NCBI RefSeq assembly: GCF_004345265.1
Contig: NZ_SLUM01000005.1
Span: 62,001 to 126,000 of the forward strand
Reading direction: 5' to 3'
Length of the DNA: 64,000 bases
Source: Allofournierella massiliensis
Lineage (GTDB): Bacteria; Bacillota; Clostridia; Oscillospirales; Ruminococcaceae
The notes under the pieces were generated by a model. That model did no database searches and was not told where the DNA came from. It saw only the letters and a list, made by a program, of their open reading frames with translations. This document shows positions 53,246 through 61,862 of this stretch, piece after piece (within the stretch, counting starts at the first letter, position 1; each line of letters starts with the position of its first letter). The translations under genes and the position numbers were made by a program.

Positions 53246-54750
53246 GCCTTATGCCCTCCAATCTGCGCATTGCGGTCTTTCGCGGTTGCACCTTCTTCAA
53301 GATTCATTGCCTTGAGGATGGCGTTCTTTCCATACTTCTTTTTGATTGCAAGCGTGGCGGCTTGTATTTTCCGCTCACGCTCCAAGGCGGCATTCACAGC
53401 TTTCTGTTTTTCCTCTTCGGCGGCATAGTCGGTAAAGAGGTCGAGCTGGACAGCACCGTCGTTTTTCTTCGGCGCATCGGCTTCCGGCAGGACATGATTT
53501 GCCACAACATACATACGGCGGACAAGCAGATTCTTGTCCACGATCCGGTCAAACAGCTCTGACACGGCACACATTATTTTGCGGGTAGAGGATGTGTGAC
53601 CGTCGAGGTTGATAGACCCGTGCGCCTGTTTGGGAATCTCCCGCCCGTAGGGGTCTTTCTCCACCGCACCGTGATACTTTGCCCGTCGTGCCGGATCGGT
53701 CAGGTTCTCAATGTCGTAGCCAACCGTGAGAACCATCTGATCGGTGACAAGTCCCTTGTCCACCAAGTCCAGCACAAGCAAGTCTGTCATTTCCCGGACA
53801 ACCAGCCTTGCTTTCTCCGGCTCGTATGGGCAGTGCAATACCTGACCGGAGCTGAGGCTGTTGGAGCTGGGACGGTATGCCTTGATTGCCTCAATGGTCG
53901 TAGGCTCCCAGCCCCACGCATGATCAATGAGTAGTTCCGTATTCTTTCCGAACAGCTTATAAAGCAAGTCCTCGTTCCGCTCTGAACAGAGGGCAACATC
54001 ACCCATGGTGAACATCCCATTCTGCTCAAGTTTCTTGGCAATACCTCGACCCACGCGCCAGAAATCCGTGAGAGGCTGGTGCGCCCAAAGCTCACGCCGG
54101 AACTTCATTTCATCCAGTTCGGCTATTCGGACGCCGTTTTTGTCGGCGGGGATGTGTTTCGCCACAATGTCCATTGCCACCTTGCAGAGAAAGAGGTTCG
54201 TGCCGATTCCTGCGGTTGCCGTAATGCCGGTTGTCTCAAGCACATCGAGGATGATCTTCATGGCAAGATCATGGGCGGAGAGCTTGTAGGTATTCAGGTA
54301 GTCCGTCACATCCATGAACACCTCGTCGATGGAGTAGACAACGATGTCCTCCGGCGCAATGTACTTGAGGTAGACCTGATAGATGCGGGTACTGTACTCC
54401 ATGTAATACGCCATCCGGGGCGGCGCGATGATGAAGTCAATCGCCAAAGACGGATCTGCTTGTAGCTCAGAGAAGAAGTGTGATGTGCCGTCCAGCCTGT
54501 GTCCCGGCGCATCGTGCTGCCGTCCGGCATTCGCTTCCTTCACACGCTGCTTGACCTCGAATAGCCGTCCCCGCCCAGAGATGCCGTAGCTTTTGAGGGA
54601 GGGTGTAACAGCAAGGCAGATAGTCTTATCCGTCCGGCTTTCATCCGCGACAACAAGGTTTGTGTCCAGAGGATCTAAGCCGCGCTCCCTGCACTCCACG
54701 GAGGCATAGAAGGATTTCAGGTCGATTGCGATGTAAGTGTGTTGTTTCAC
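53242..54750 (-). CDS. Y-family DNA polymerase (UvrX/DinB-like)
   Basis: A 502-aa error-prone polymerase. The catalytic acidic residues are visible in YIAIDLKSFYASVEC (about 5-19) and VYSIDEVFMDVTDY (about 138-151). Helix-hairpin-helix and little-finger regions follow, with LSSGQVLHCPYEPEKARLV in the latter. It copies damaged DNA and may help ICE strands survive in a new host. Paired with YolD. Complete length for the UvrX group. Confidence 0.92.
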   Translation of the reverse strand: MKQHTYIAIDLKSFYASVECRERGLDPLDTNLVVADESRTDKTICLAVTPSLKSYGISGRGRLFEVKQRVKEANAGRQHDAPGHRLDGTSHFFSELQADPSLAIDFIIAPPRMAYYMEYSTRIYQVYLKYIAPEDIVVYSIDEVFMDVTDYLNTYKLSAHDLAMKIILDVLETTGITATAGIGTNLFLCKVAMDIVAKHIPADKNGVRIAELDEMKFRRELWAHQPLTDFWRVGRGIAKKLEQNGMFTMGDVALCSERNEDLLYKLFGKNTELLIDHAWGWEPTTIEAIKAYRPSSNSLSSGQVLHCPYEPEKARLVVREMTDLLVLDLVDKGLVTDQMVLTVGYDIENLTDPARRAKYHGAVEKDPYGREIPKQAHGSINLDGHTSSTRKIMCAVSELFDRIVDKNLLVRRMYVVANHVLPEADAPKKNDGAVQLDLFTDYAAEEEKQKAVNAALERERKIQAATLAIKKKYGKNAILKAMNLEEGATAKDRNAQIGGHKA

Positions 54751-54772
54751 CTTCTTTGCCTCCGCTTTCTTC

Positions 54773-56305
54773 TTAGATCAGCCCTAATGACATTTCATTG
54801 GAGCTTTTAATGTTGAATACGATACGCCATTCAATATCACCCTCCACCGGCTCAAAGTGTAGAGAGGAACAAACTGCATGAAGTTTTTCTTTTGAGCTGT
54901 CTCCACACACGATTGCGATTGGACCGTCCGCTCCGCCGATAATGCCGATACAAGCAATATCGTTTCGTGCCTCTGGTGCATAGCGGTCAGAGCATGGCGC
55001 AATTTCCAAAGGCTTGTCCCCCTCAGCGCAATCACAGATCGTAACATCGCTGTCAGGTTCAGGAGAAAGTGTATAGCTCATAGCAGTAAAATGCGTAGGA
55101 TAAAACCAGCGGTCAGAACCGTAACGCTTTTCGGAAATTGTCTGCTGCTCTAATTCCTGTACAGTCAATGTGTATTTTTTTCCACTGACCGGATGGAGGA
55201 AAGAAAACGAATCACCGGGAGCGTGTGCCTTGAAATGTGGTCCCGGGACACGACACGACTGCTGCTCCATTGTAAGGGAGAGGGCTTTTATTTCAGGACG
55301 GCGTTTGCTTGTCCACGGAAAAGCTGCCCGAAAAATCATCCATCCATAGGATGTATCCAAATCATAGTGTTCCAATGCCCACTTTGCTTCCGCTTCATTG
55401 ATCACCCCGTCTGGCAAACATGGATTAAAGACCACGGAACAGCCGTGGGAGGTCAGCATTGTTTTCCCGTTCAATTCCAAACGAGGAATAAAGTCAAGGC
55501 AAAGTGGATTGTCTAAATCTATCTGCATTTGCTGCTCCTGCGTGAAGTATTCGCAGGAGTCGTTTTCGGGGTGTAAATCCCATTTAGTTATGAACTTGCG
55601 AATGTCTTCTTCCGGGGTACGCATACAAAAGTCCATGACGAGTCCCTTGCTGCAAGAATACGCCGCAGGAATAACCCAATGATGCCTCGCCCAGTCAAAT
55701 TGCTTATTCAACCGGATTTCCGTTCCGGCATGGTCTTTTCCCGAATGTCCCCAGAAGTTTCCCTCAAAGTAGACCTTCCACTCAGGCATGGTCGGTTCTG
55801 CTTCTGGGTTCATATCAACATCATAATAGTCCTCGGTGTACTTGATCTTACTATAATCAAAAGATGCTTGCAGCTTTTTGATGTATACCCACGGCTGTTC
55901 CATAGGCGTCAATTTCATTTTCTCAGCAAGCTCTGATAGCGTTCTTTGCTGATCCTGCGTTGGAGGGTTGTCCTGCAAAAAGGCTTCAAACTGGGCTTTA
56001 TCCCACATCCACGCCTGTTCCAGCGCTGCCGAATCACTGCAAGCAAGGAGCAACCTCAGAAAGTCTTCAAAATCGTTTGCCAGCGGATGAACAAAATCCG
56101 GAGCCGAGTTCATGGGACTGACGGAAAATACCATACCGCCAAAGTCTCGAACAAAGCAGAAGTGGATGCCGTCCACACCCGCCCAGCCAAAAATAGATGC
56201 ACCTTTTGGCGTGCAAAAGTATGGGTTGTTATCTTCACGACGCTCCACCCCTACGGGCGAAAGGTCAATACCACTTCGCAAAAATTTCTGAAACACTTTA
56301 TCCAT
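54773..56305 (-). CDS. Uncharacterised protein with a GGADGP motif
   Basis: A 510-aa cytoplasmic protein. The N-terminal part (about 1-110) resembles proteins measuring a local region for SMI1/SUKH-like folds, but this is weak. The C-terminal part carries IACIGIIGGADGPIAIVCG (about 450-468), a motif otherwise known from the beta subunit of sodium-pumping decarboxylases, here without any membrane helices. A conserved-looking HPVSGKKYTLTV segment precedes it. Function unknown. It is in the same orientation as the macro domain gene, 5 bp downstream. Confidence 0.7.
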   Translation of the reverse strand: MDKVFQKFLRSGIDLSPVGVERREDNNPYFCTPKGASIFGWAGVDGIHFCFVRDFGGMVFSVSPMNSAPDFVHPLANDFEDFLRLLLACSDSAALEQAWMWDKAQFEAFLQDNPPTQDQQRTLSELAEKMKLTPMEQPWVYIKKLQASFDYSKIKYTEDYYDVDMNPEAEPTMPEWKVYFEGNFWGHSGKDHAGTEIRLNKQFDWARHHWVIPAAYSCSKGLVMDFCMRTPEEDIRKFITKWDLHPENDSCEYFTQEQQMQIDLDNPLCLDFIPRLELNGKTMLTSHGCSVVFNPCLPDGVINEAEAKWALEHYDLDTSYGWMIFRAAFPWTSKRRPEIKALSLTMEQQSCRVPGPHFKAHAPGDSFSFLHPVSGKKYTLTVQELEQQTISEKRYGSDRWFYPTHFTAMSYTLSPEPDSDVTICDCAEGDKPLEIAPCSDRYAPEARNDIACIGIIGGADGPIAIVCGDSSKEKLHAVCSSLHFEPVEGDIEWRIVFNIKSSNEMSLGLI

Positions 56306-56310
56306 AGACC

Positions 56311-57354
56311 TTATGCTCCTATTAAACTTTGGTCGAAGGCAAACAGAGCCTCGTTGATCTCAAAGACATTATAGTTCCCATGCTCCACGAAATACTCCAC
56401 GATGATGTCAAACTTGTTGGAGTGGGAGAGCGCAAAGCCAGCCTTCATGAGCATATCCTTCATTTCAACAAGCGGCAGCTCAAGGGCAATGGCAAACGCA
56501 ATGACCGTGGGCTTGGAAGGCTTATAAGACTTGTCCGAGCGGATCTTCGAGAAGAGCTTCCGGTCAATATTCGCCTTCTTATAGCACTGCGCGTCCGTCA
56601 TGCCGCGCTCATCAATCTTTCGCAGAAGCATCTCGGAAAAACTCTCGTCGATCTGTCCCAGCGCGTCATCAAGGGTTGCCGCCTTTTTGGGGGCAGCCGC
56701 CGCAGAGACGGGAGGCATGAGCTGTTCGATTGCCTCTTCACAAACGGATGCCTCGCAAGGCATGGGTTCTTCCATCCGGAAGGCGTTCATCCTGCGCAGA
56801 CGCTCGGAACGATTATCAGTATGCTCGTCCACATAGCGGTCATCTATGTACGCTGCAATATCGGCAAACAGCTTGCCGCTGATCTGATAGGCTTTGCGGT
56901 CAAAAATGACGATGTACACCGTCATTTCGTTTTCGAGAAGGAAACTGCTAATGGTGTCAATCGCCACTTTGAGAGCCTGATCCTTCGGGTAGCCGAAAAT
57001 GCCGGAGGAAATCAGAGGGAACGCAACCGATTCGCAGCCGTATTCTTTCGCCAGCATGAGCGAAGTCCGATAGCATGAGATCAGCCGTTCGCGCTCACCA
57101 TGCCGCCCGTCATACCAGCGCGGACCGACAGCATGAATGACATATTTGCAGGGCAGCTTATAGCCCTTCGTGATTTTTGCGCTCCCGGTTTTGCAGCCGT
57201 GGAGCGTTTCACATTCCACCAGCAGCTCCGGTCCTGCGGCACGATGAATGCAGCCGTCCACACCGCCGCCACCCAGCAGCGACTCGTTGGCAGCGTTGAC
57301 GATGGCGTCCACCTTCATTTTTGTGATGTCATTTCTGACAATTTGAAGCGGCAT
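56311..57354 (-). CDS. Macro domain protein fused to an HTH-like domain
   Basis: A 347-aa protein. The N-terminal macro domain (about 1-170) has [22 protein letters not shown] and [14 protein letters not shown], the ADP-ribose pocket of O-acetyl-ADP-ribose or ADP-ribosyl hydrolases. The C-terminal part (about 240-347) looks like an XRE-related helical domain ([48 protein letters not shown]). It could link ADP-ribose signalling to DNA binding or protein assembly. The gene starts a cluster of accessory genes running toward the oriT. Confidence 0.85.
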   Translation of the reverse strand: MPLQIVRNDITKMKVDAIVNAANESLLGGGGVDGCIHRAAGPELLVECETLHGCKTGSAKITKGYKLPCKYVIHAVGPRWYDGRHGERERLISCYRTSLMLAKEYGCESVAFPLISSGIFGYPKDQALKVAIDTISSFLLENEMTVYIVIFDRKAYQISGKLFADIAAYIDDRYVDEHTDNRSERLRRMNAFRMEEPMPCEASVCEEAIEQLMPPVSAAAAPKKAATLDDALGQIDESFSEMLLRKIDERGMTDAQCYKKANIDRKLFSKIRSDKSYKPSKPTVIAFAIALELPLVEMKDMLMKAGFALSHSNKFDIIVEYFVEHGNYNVFEINEALFAFDQSLIGA

Positions 57355-57373
57355 TATTCTATCCTCCGTCCTA

Positions 57374-57583
57374 TCAAAGCGGCATCGGTGTCCGGGCGAT
57401 CAGAATGACCGCCAGAATCGCGCCCACAAATGCCGCTGCCCCTACGACCGCCAACACCTTTTTGTCGAGCTTCTTCTTCGCTGCCTTGCCAATCAGCGCA
57501 GCGCAAGCCATGCAGACAGCCGCAGCAACAAGCGCAATGCCCAGCGTTTCCCATAGCCAAGAAAGTTCATGTAGGATTTTCAT
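57374..57583 (-). CDS. Small membrane protein
   Basis: A 69-aa protein with two membrane helices ([40 protein letters not shown]) split by a lysine-rich loop. No family recognised. The minus-strand start follows a purine-rich AGGAGATGATG sequence. It lies between the macro gene and a small PH-like gene; role unknown. Confidence 0.55.
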   Translation of the reverse strand: MKILHELSWLWETLGIALVAAAVCMACAALIGKAAKKKLDKKVLAVVGAAAFVGAILAVILIARTPMPL

Positions 57584-57630
57584 GCGATCATCATCTCCTG
57601 TTCATTAAACCGGAATTTGACACTTTGTAT

Positions 57631-57903
57631 TTATCGAGAATACTCTTGAAACCATTTTGCAAAGCGTGATTTATTGAAAATAATGAATTTATATAGTTCT
57701 CCATTTTTCATATTAACTGTTGCAATTGGAAAGACTATCCACTTCCAAGAGATTTCTTTTATTTCCTGCATCGGCAAAACTAAATTTCTGTATTTTTTGT
57801 CAACTGTAAGCTTGTTTGTCTTGTAAGTAAGCGACTGACTATCGAGGTACAGACCTCCTCCAAGTATGCCATTGTGACACAAACTGCAAACAAAAGATTT
57901 CAT
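57631..57903 (-). CDS. Small hypothetical protein, possible PH-like fold
   Basis: A 90-aa protein with CSLCHNGILGGG at the start and a strand-rich body (GLYLDSQSLTYKTNKLT; IKEISWKWIVFPIATVNMKNG), then an amphipathic helix at the end, a layout like bacterial PH/GRAM domains. Clearly richer in A and T than its neighbours, hence probably a recent arrival. Function unknown. Confidence 0.6.
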   Translation of the reverse strand: MKSFVCSLCHNGILGGGLYLDSQSLTYKTNKLTVDKKYRNLVLPMQEIKEISWKWIVFPIATVNMKNGELYKFIIFNKSRFAKWFQEYSR

Positions 57904-57941
57904 AGAAACATCCCTCCATTAAATCCCGAGTTGTCTGCCCC

Positions 57942-58421
57942 TTAAAGTCCAAGTCCTTCAACCCACGCCGCAAGCTCCTGATGCCCGACGCTGCCCTTGA
58001 AAACCTTGCCGTCCATCAGCTTTGCGCCTTTGCAGCTCGGCGCAAGGCGTTCGTTCGTCTTGCCAATGTCGCTTCCTCCGGAGGTTGCAAACGGGATGAT
58101 CGTCTTGCCGGTCAAATCATAGCTCTCAAGGAACGTATTGATAATCGTCGGCGCGACATACCACCAGATCGGGAAGCCCACAAAGATGGTATCGTAGTCC
58201 TTCATGTTGTCCCGCTTGACGGCAATCTCAGGACGGGAGGCAGGATCGTTCATCTCAATCGTGCTGCGGGCTTTCTTGTCCATCCAGTTCAGGTCAACTT
58301 CCGTGTAAGGCACCTTCGGCTCAATCTCAAAGATGTCCGCGCCGATTGCTTCTGCCAGCGTCTCGGCAACCTTCGCGGTCACGCCGGACGCAGAAAAATA
58401 TGCTACAAGTTTCTTACTCAT
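57942..58421 (-). CDS. Flavodoxin
   Basis: A 159-aa flavodoxin-like protein. The N-terminal phosphate loop (AYFSASGVTAKVAETLAEA) binds FMN; GFPIWWYVAPTIINTFLES and FATSGGSDIGKTNERL form the remaining flavin contacts. It carries electrons at low potential in the cytoplasm. Its presence in an accessory region is unusual; no partner oxidoreductase is adjacent. It starts 6 nt after the AlkZ-related gene. Confidence 0.9.
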   Translation of the reverse strand: MSKKLVAYFSASGVTAKVAETLAEAIGADIFEIEPKVPYTEVDLNWMDKKARSTIEMNDPASRPEIAVKRDNMKDYDTIFVGFPIWWYVAPTIINTFLESYDLTGKTIIPFATSGGSDIGKTNERLAPSCKGAKLMDGKVFKGSVGHQELAAWVEGLGL

Positions 58422-58427
58422 GGTGTT

Positions 58428-59114
58428 TTATCCTTTCAATATCTTCGTAAGCTGCTGTACAGACGCACCCGGCAGGATGGAGGAAAGATGCTGCATCATG
58501 CGCTCTTTGGATTCCTGCGGGTCTCGCTGATATGCAGATGTGATAAGGTCGTACCCGAAAAGTTCTTCCGGCGTCGCATACTCTGCGACACCCCAGCCAT
58601 AAGGTCTTCCGTATCTGTCCTGCATATAGACGAAATCCGCGATGCAGACATAGCTCTGCATTTGCAGCCGCGTGATGCACGTCTCAAAACCGGTGTTGCC
58701 GCCCTTGCGGTAGTTCAGAGCCTCTTTCAGCCGTTTGGAAAGCATCCTGCCTTCACCGGCTATGGCTTCATATAGCTCCTTGTCCTTGTAGGACGCCAAG
58801 CCATCATCCCAACGGGCGTCAAAGTCATAGCCGTCACGCCGGAAGTTTGCGAAGTCAGGTATCCACTCCCGGCTCACAAAGCCAGCCTTCTTGTTGAAAA
58901 GTTTGCCGTAAAGACATTTGCCGCTCCGCGCAGCCGGTCCTTTCCATTCCCACGGACCATCTACATCATCCGCAAACCACAACTCCGGCAAACAAAGCTC
59001 TTCAACAGAGAAGCCGTGAATCTCATTCCGAAAGAAGGGCAGAAAGCCGTATTGCTCGACAGCGGCAATCAAACCATCTGCACTATGTAGTTGTCTGGCA
59101 TATCTCTTTGACAT
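58428..59114 (-). CDS. AlkZ-related protein
   Basis: A 228-aa protein that matches my recollection of a family called AlkZ-related: DDVDGPWEWKGPAARSGKC, FNKKAGFVSREWIPDFANFRRDGYDFDARW in pieces, and LTRLQMQSYVCIADF-like. AlkZ is a DNA glycosylase; the catalytic Gln-x-Gln motif of AlkZ is not evident (TRLQMQSYV is the closest), so activity is open. It overlaps the preceding gene start by 1 nt. Confidence 0.65.
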   Translation of the reverse strand: MSKRYARQLHSADGLIAAVEQYGFLPFFRNEIHGFSVEELCLPELWFADDVDGPWEWKGPAARSGKCLYGKLFNKKAGFVSREWIPDFANFRRDGYDFDARWDDGLASYKDKELYEAIAGEGRMLSKRLKEALNYRKGGNTGFETCITRLQMQSYVCIADFVYMQDRYGRPYGWGVAEYATPEELFGYDLITSAYQRDPQESKERMMQHLSSILPGASVQQLTKILKG

Positions 59115-59422
59115 TACTCCGCCTCTTCAATCACGCCATAATCAATCAGGATATTCTTCTCCGCATACAGCGGGTAAACAACACCCATCATCTCATACTG
59201 ATAACGTCTTACGCGGCGATGCTCCTGAACCGGCTCCGGTGCATACGCAGCGGTTTCGCAGTGCGCATACTCCGGCATTTCCGCAAGATCATCCCGAACG
59301 GCACGGATAAGCGCGTCTGCCACATCATCAATGTTCTTGCCGGTCTCCACGGCAACCAGTTCGTGCTTCCGAACTGCCTTGTCCAGATCACCGGGGGAAC
59401 GGAACAGTTTGTACTTCATCAT
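59114..59422 (-). CDS. Uncharacterised protein
   Basis: A 102-aa protein, KYKLFRSPGDLDKAVRKHELVAVETGKNIDDVADALIRAV in pieces, with an end rich in Tyr and acidic residues. No known domain seen. It lies between a zincin gene and the AlkZ-related gene, same strand, with stop-start overlap (ATGTCA / TAA region), so it belongs to that operon. Confidence 0.55.
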   Translation of the reverse strand: MMKYKLFRSPGDLDKAVRKHELVAVETGKNIDDVADALIRAVRDDLAEMPEYAHCETAAYAPEPVQEHRRVRRYQYEMMGVVYPLYAEKNILIDYGVIEEAE

Positions 59423-59449
59423 GCACGTCCTTTCTCTCTATCGGTCTGT

Positions 59450-60274
59450 CTATTCTTCCTGAAATCTGTTCTTTAGGGACGCAATCATCGCTTGTGCGGC
59501 AATGCTCAGATACAAAACTCCAATTTCATAGATAAAGTCGCGGTCGATCACGATAAAGTAATCTCTAACGTGTGTAAAAACCAGTTCCAGCAAGTCCCTG
59601 TACAGTGGATCATCAAAGGGCTTGAACCGTGCAAACTTGCTTTTGGCAGCATCCCATGTCATAGACGCCTCGCCCTCATCACTGGTCATCGCCTCGCAGA
59701 GAATCATGCTGACGCCCATTTTCCCGTTGCCGGTCAGGAGCTCTCCTTCGTAATAGCTGAGAAGGTCTTTCTTGCGTCGGAGCGGAACTACGTCGCAGTT
59801 GTCATCCAGCTCAAATGCAATCAGCTCCGCCGCGAGTTCCCGCCAGACCGCATATCCGGCGTTAATGGTTCCGTCCTCTTCGCGGCTGATGGTATCGTCC
59901 ATGCAGTATCGTTCATAGAAGTTGTCTCCGCCAAGCTCGTTGCGGGTGCAGAAGATATGCGCCAGCTCATGCAGAAGAATGTGCTTCAACTCTGCCGGAT
60001 GACGCGCTATGTCTGTGCGCAGAAGGATTCCGTCCGCGCCGTCTCCTGTGCCGACGAATGCAGAGGCGTGAAAGTCAAAATAGCCGTCCTCTGTATATCG
60101 GTCTTCCAGCCGGTCAGGAAAATACTGCTTGCAGAACTGCTCAAAGACTTCCTGCTGGTTTTCCGTCTGAAAGCAGCGCAGTACAAGGTTGTCCTCACTG
60201 AACTCTGCCCCCAAGCGTTCGTTAAAGATGGAAGCGGCATAGAAAAGGGCTTCTTTATAGTCGTTGTTGTTCAT
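59450..60274 (-). CDS. Putative zinc metalloprotease (HELAH)
   Basis: A 274-aa protein with a zincin motif HILLHELAHIFC (about 115-126) and a downstream acidic residue region (WRELAAELIAFELDD) that could supply the third ligand. N-terminal FNERLGAEFSEDNLVLRC is unassigned. It is similar in layout to ImmA/IrrE-type proteases next to regulators, but longer. It follows the ImmA gene by 24 bp in the same operon. Confidence 0.7.
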   Translation of the reverse strand: MNNNDYKEALFYAASIFNERLGAEFSEDNLVLRCFQTENQQEVFEQFCKQYFPDRLEDRYTEDGYFDFHASAFVGTGDGADGILLRTDIARHPAELKHILLHELAHIFCTRNELGGDNFYERYCMDDTISREEDGTINAGYAVWRELAAELIAFELDDNCDVVPLRRKKDLLSYYEGELLTGNGKMGVSMILCEAMTSDEGEASMTWDAAKSKFARFKPFDDPLYRDLLELVFTHVRDYFIVIDRDFIYEIGVLYLSIAAQAMIASLKNRFQEE

Positions 60275-60298
60275 CTAATTGCTATCCTTCATCCTCAT

Positions 60299-60835
60299 TC
60301 AGCCCTCCGGTCTGACATTTTTCAGAAAGTCAGAGTGCGGTACATAAGGCAAGTTGAGCTGCCAGCCCATGCGGTTCAGTTCGTTGAGCTTGATCAGCAT
60401 CAGGTTGATGTTTGTTCCCATTGCAGCCGAGAGCTGCACCACATCGTAGTCCTGCTTCATCAGGTCAATCAGCTCATCATCATCAATGATCAGGTGTGAG
60501 GCAAACGCATTCGCCTCATATTCGTGTTTTGTGCGCATATCGAACAGCACGAACTCCGGGAGCGGTTCGTTTCCTTTGGCAAGATCACGGTGAAAGGTAT
60601 CATGCCCGATCTCGTGACCGCAAACCATTTGCATGATCAGATACTCCATGTTGGAGTTCAGAAGAATATGCCGCTCTTTATGGCGGTAGGTGTACATTCC
60701 GAGCAGATCGTTCAGATTGTCAAGAAAATGGAGATGAATGCCCAGCTCACGGGCAATCTTCAAGGTATCTCTTGTTCCACAGCTTTTGACAATGCTGTTC
60801 GCCTTTTTGTATATTTCCTCGGAGCGAATTATCAC
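60299..60835 (-). CDS. ImmA/IrrE family metallo-endopeptidase
   Basis: A 178-aa protease with the motif CGHEIGHDTFH (about 73-83) and the downstream EANAFASHLIIDDD that completes the active site. ImmA-type enzymes cut their partner repressor when DNA damage is sensed, turning on ICE excision and transfer (ICEBs1 paradigm). The XRE regulator encoded next upstream at 60904 is the likely substrate. Start codon and order suggest cotranscription. Confidence 0.9.
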   Translation of the reverse strand: MIIRSEEIYKKANSIVKSCGTRDTLKIARELGIHLHFLDNLNDLLGMYTYRHKERHILLNSNMEYLIMQMVCGHEIGHDTFHRDLAKGNEPLPEFVLFDMRTKHEYEANAFASHLIIDDDELIDLMKQDYDVVQLSAAMGTNINLMLIKLNELNRMGWQLNLPYVPHSDFLKNVRPEG

Positions 60836-60903
60836 GGGACCTTCACCCCTTTCATGTTGAAAACAGTCAAAGTAAATCCGTCAAGAAACCGAGACGTAGA
60901 CAG

Positions 60904-61332
60904 TTATTCCTCTGCGTCCGTACCGGTCTTCTTGTATTTCTTCGGCGTGTATTTCTCAACATTCCGGGCTTTGGATTCCCAATATATATCCTGCAACGCC
61001 TTCATCACCGCATCCTTGTCCTGCTCGGACAGCGTACCGCCCGCAAACAAACCGGACATCCCTTCAATCAGGTCCTTTGCCTGTTTCATGCCACGGGAGC
61101 CGTACTGCTCGGATGCCTGAACCACAAACTCTTCGTCCTCGGTCAGCAGATAGTTCACATCCACCTTGAAGTATTCCGCGATTTTTCTGTAAGCGTCTTT
61201 GGTGCGGGGAAAGGAAATGCCGTTCTCGTACCGGGTAATCATACGCCTGTTGATCCCCAGTGCATCGGCTACTTCCTGCTGGGTCAGCTTCCGCTTCTCC
61301 CGTTCAGCCTTGAATTTCTCTCCAAACGTCAT
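60904..61332 (-). CDS. XRE family repressor (ImmR-like)
   Basis: About 142 aa; Cro/C1 HTH at the N-terminus (FGEKFKAEREKRKLTQQEVADALGIN; ITRYENGISFPRTKDAYRKIAEYF in pieces), then a helical tail probably used for dimerisation. ATG 61332 follows AGGAG. It is divergently arranged with the + strand operon starting at 61388 and followed by an ImmA-type protease gene, the ImmR/ImmA layout. It probably binds the half-sites in the shared intergenic region. Confidence 0.9.
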   Translation of the reverse strand: MTFGEKFKAEREKRKLTQQEVADALGINRRMITRYENGISFPRTKDAYRKIAEYFKVDVNYLLTEDEEFVVQASEQYGSRGMKQAKDLIEGMSGLFAGGTLSEQDKDAVMKALQDIYWESKARNVEKYTPKKYKKTGTDAEE

Positions 61333-61387
61333 TTTGGTAATCACTCCTGTTCACAAAAAGTTTGCGACATCAAATTGCGCAAGTCTA

Positions 61388-61416
61388 TTGACAAAGGCAC
61401 TTGAAGTGCGTATAAT
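61388..61416 (+). promoter_or_regulatory. Consensus sigma-A promoter
   Basis: Perfect TTGACA (61388-61393), 17-bp spacer and perfect TATAAT (61411-61416). It drives the rightward operon and faces the divergent XRE gene. A promoter this strong implies tight repression by a bound regulator. Confidence 0.88.
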
Positions 61417-61422
61417 AATGAC

Positions 61423-61486
61423 TGAGCAATCCAACTACTCATAGTATATCCTGAATTGCTCATCCTGTCAAGGGGTATGAGTAGTT
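61423..61486 (+). promoter_or_regulatory. Interleaved inverted repeats: operator or RNA pseudoknot
   Basis: TGAGCAAT (61423-61430) pairs with ATTGCTCA (61455-61462), and AACTACTCAT (61433-61442) pairs with ATGAGTAGTT (61477-61486). The order is A-B-A'-B'. As DNA it is four TGAG(C/T)A(A/G)T half-sites near the transcription start; as RNA it would be an H-type pseudoknot. Confidence 0.7.
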
Positions 61487-61601
61487 GTACACGAAAAAGT
61501 TACATCTTTTGAGCAGTTCAAATGGACAGGCATTTATGCTGCCGAAGATCATCCGTACCGGCATACACCGGTATGAGGGAACAGGAGTGAGAAAAACAGA
61601 A

Positions 61602-61862
61602 ATGGCTACACAGTACAGAAAAGCATACGTCCCGGTTACGCTGGATGTGGACAAGGAGGGGGCAATCCTCCCTCGCCTTATCTGGTGGGACAACGGTGTA
61701 ATCTTTCAAATCGACCAGATTCTATACAAATGCCGCGCCACATCCAAAAAGGTTGGGGGCGGAGGCATCCGTTACACAGTTCAGATTCGCGGAAAGGAGT
61801 CATTTCTTTTCCACGAAGGAGACAAGTGGTTCGTCGAAGCAAAGGAGGACAACTGCTCATGA
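61602..61862 (+). CDS. Uncharacterised small protein of the ImmA operon
   Basis: An 86-aa strand-rich protein (YVPVTLDVDKEGAILPRLIWWDNGVIFQIDQ in pieces; GGIRYTVQIRGKESFLFHEGDKWFVEA). It resembles short DUF6504-like proteins, but the match is by pattern only. ATG 61602 was chosen; an in-frame GTG 61587 is possible. A leader of about 180 nt precedes it. Its stop overlaps the ImmA/IrrE start (ATGA). Confidence 0.6.
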   Translation: MATQYRKAYVPVTLDVDKEGAILPRLIWWDNGVIFQIDQILYKCRATSKKVGGGGIRYTVQIRGKESFLFHEGDKWFVEAKEDNCS

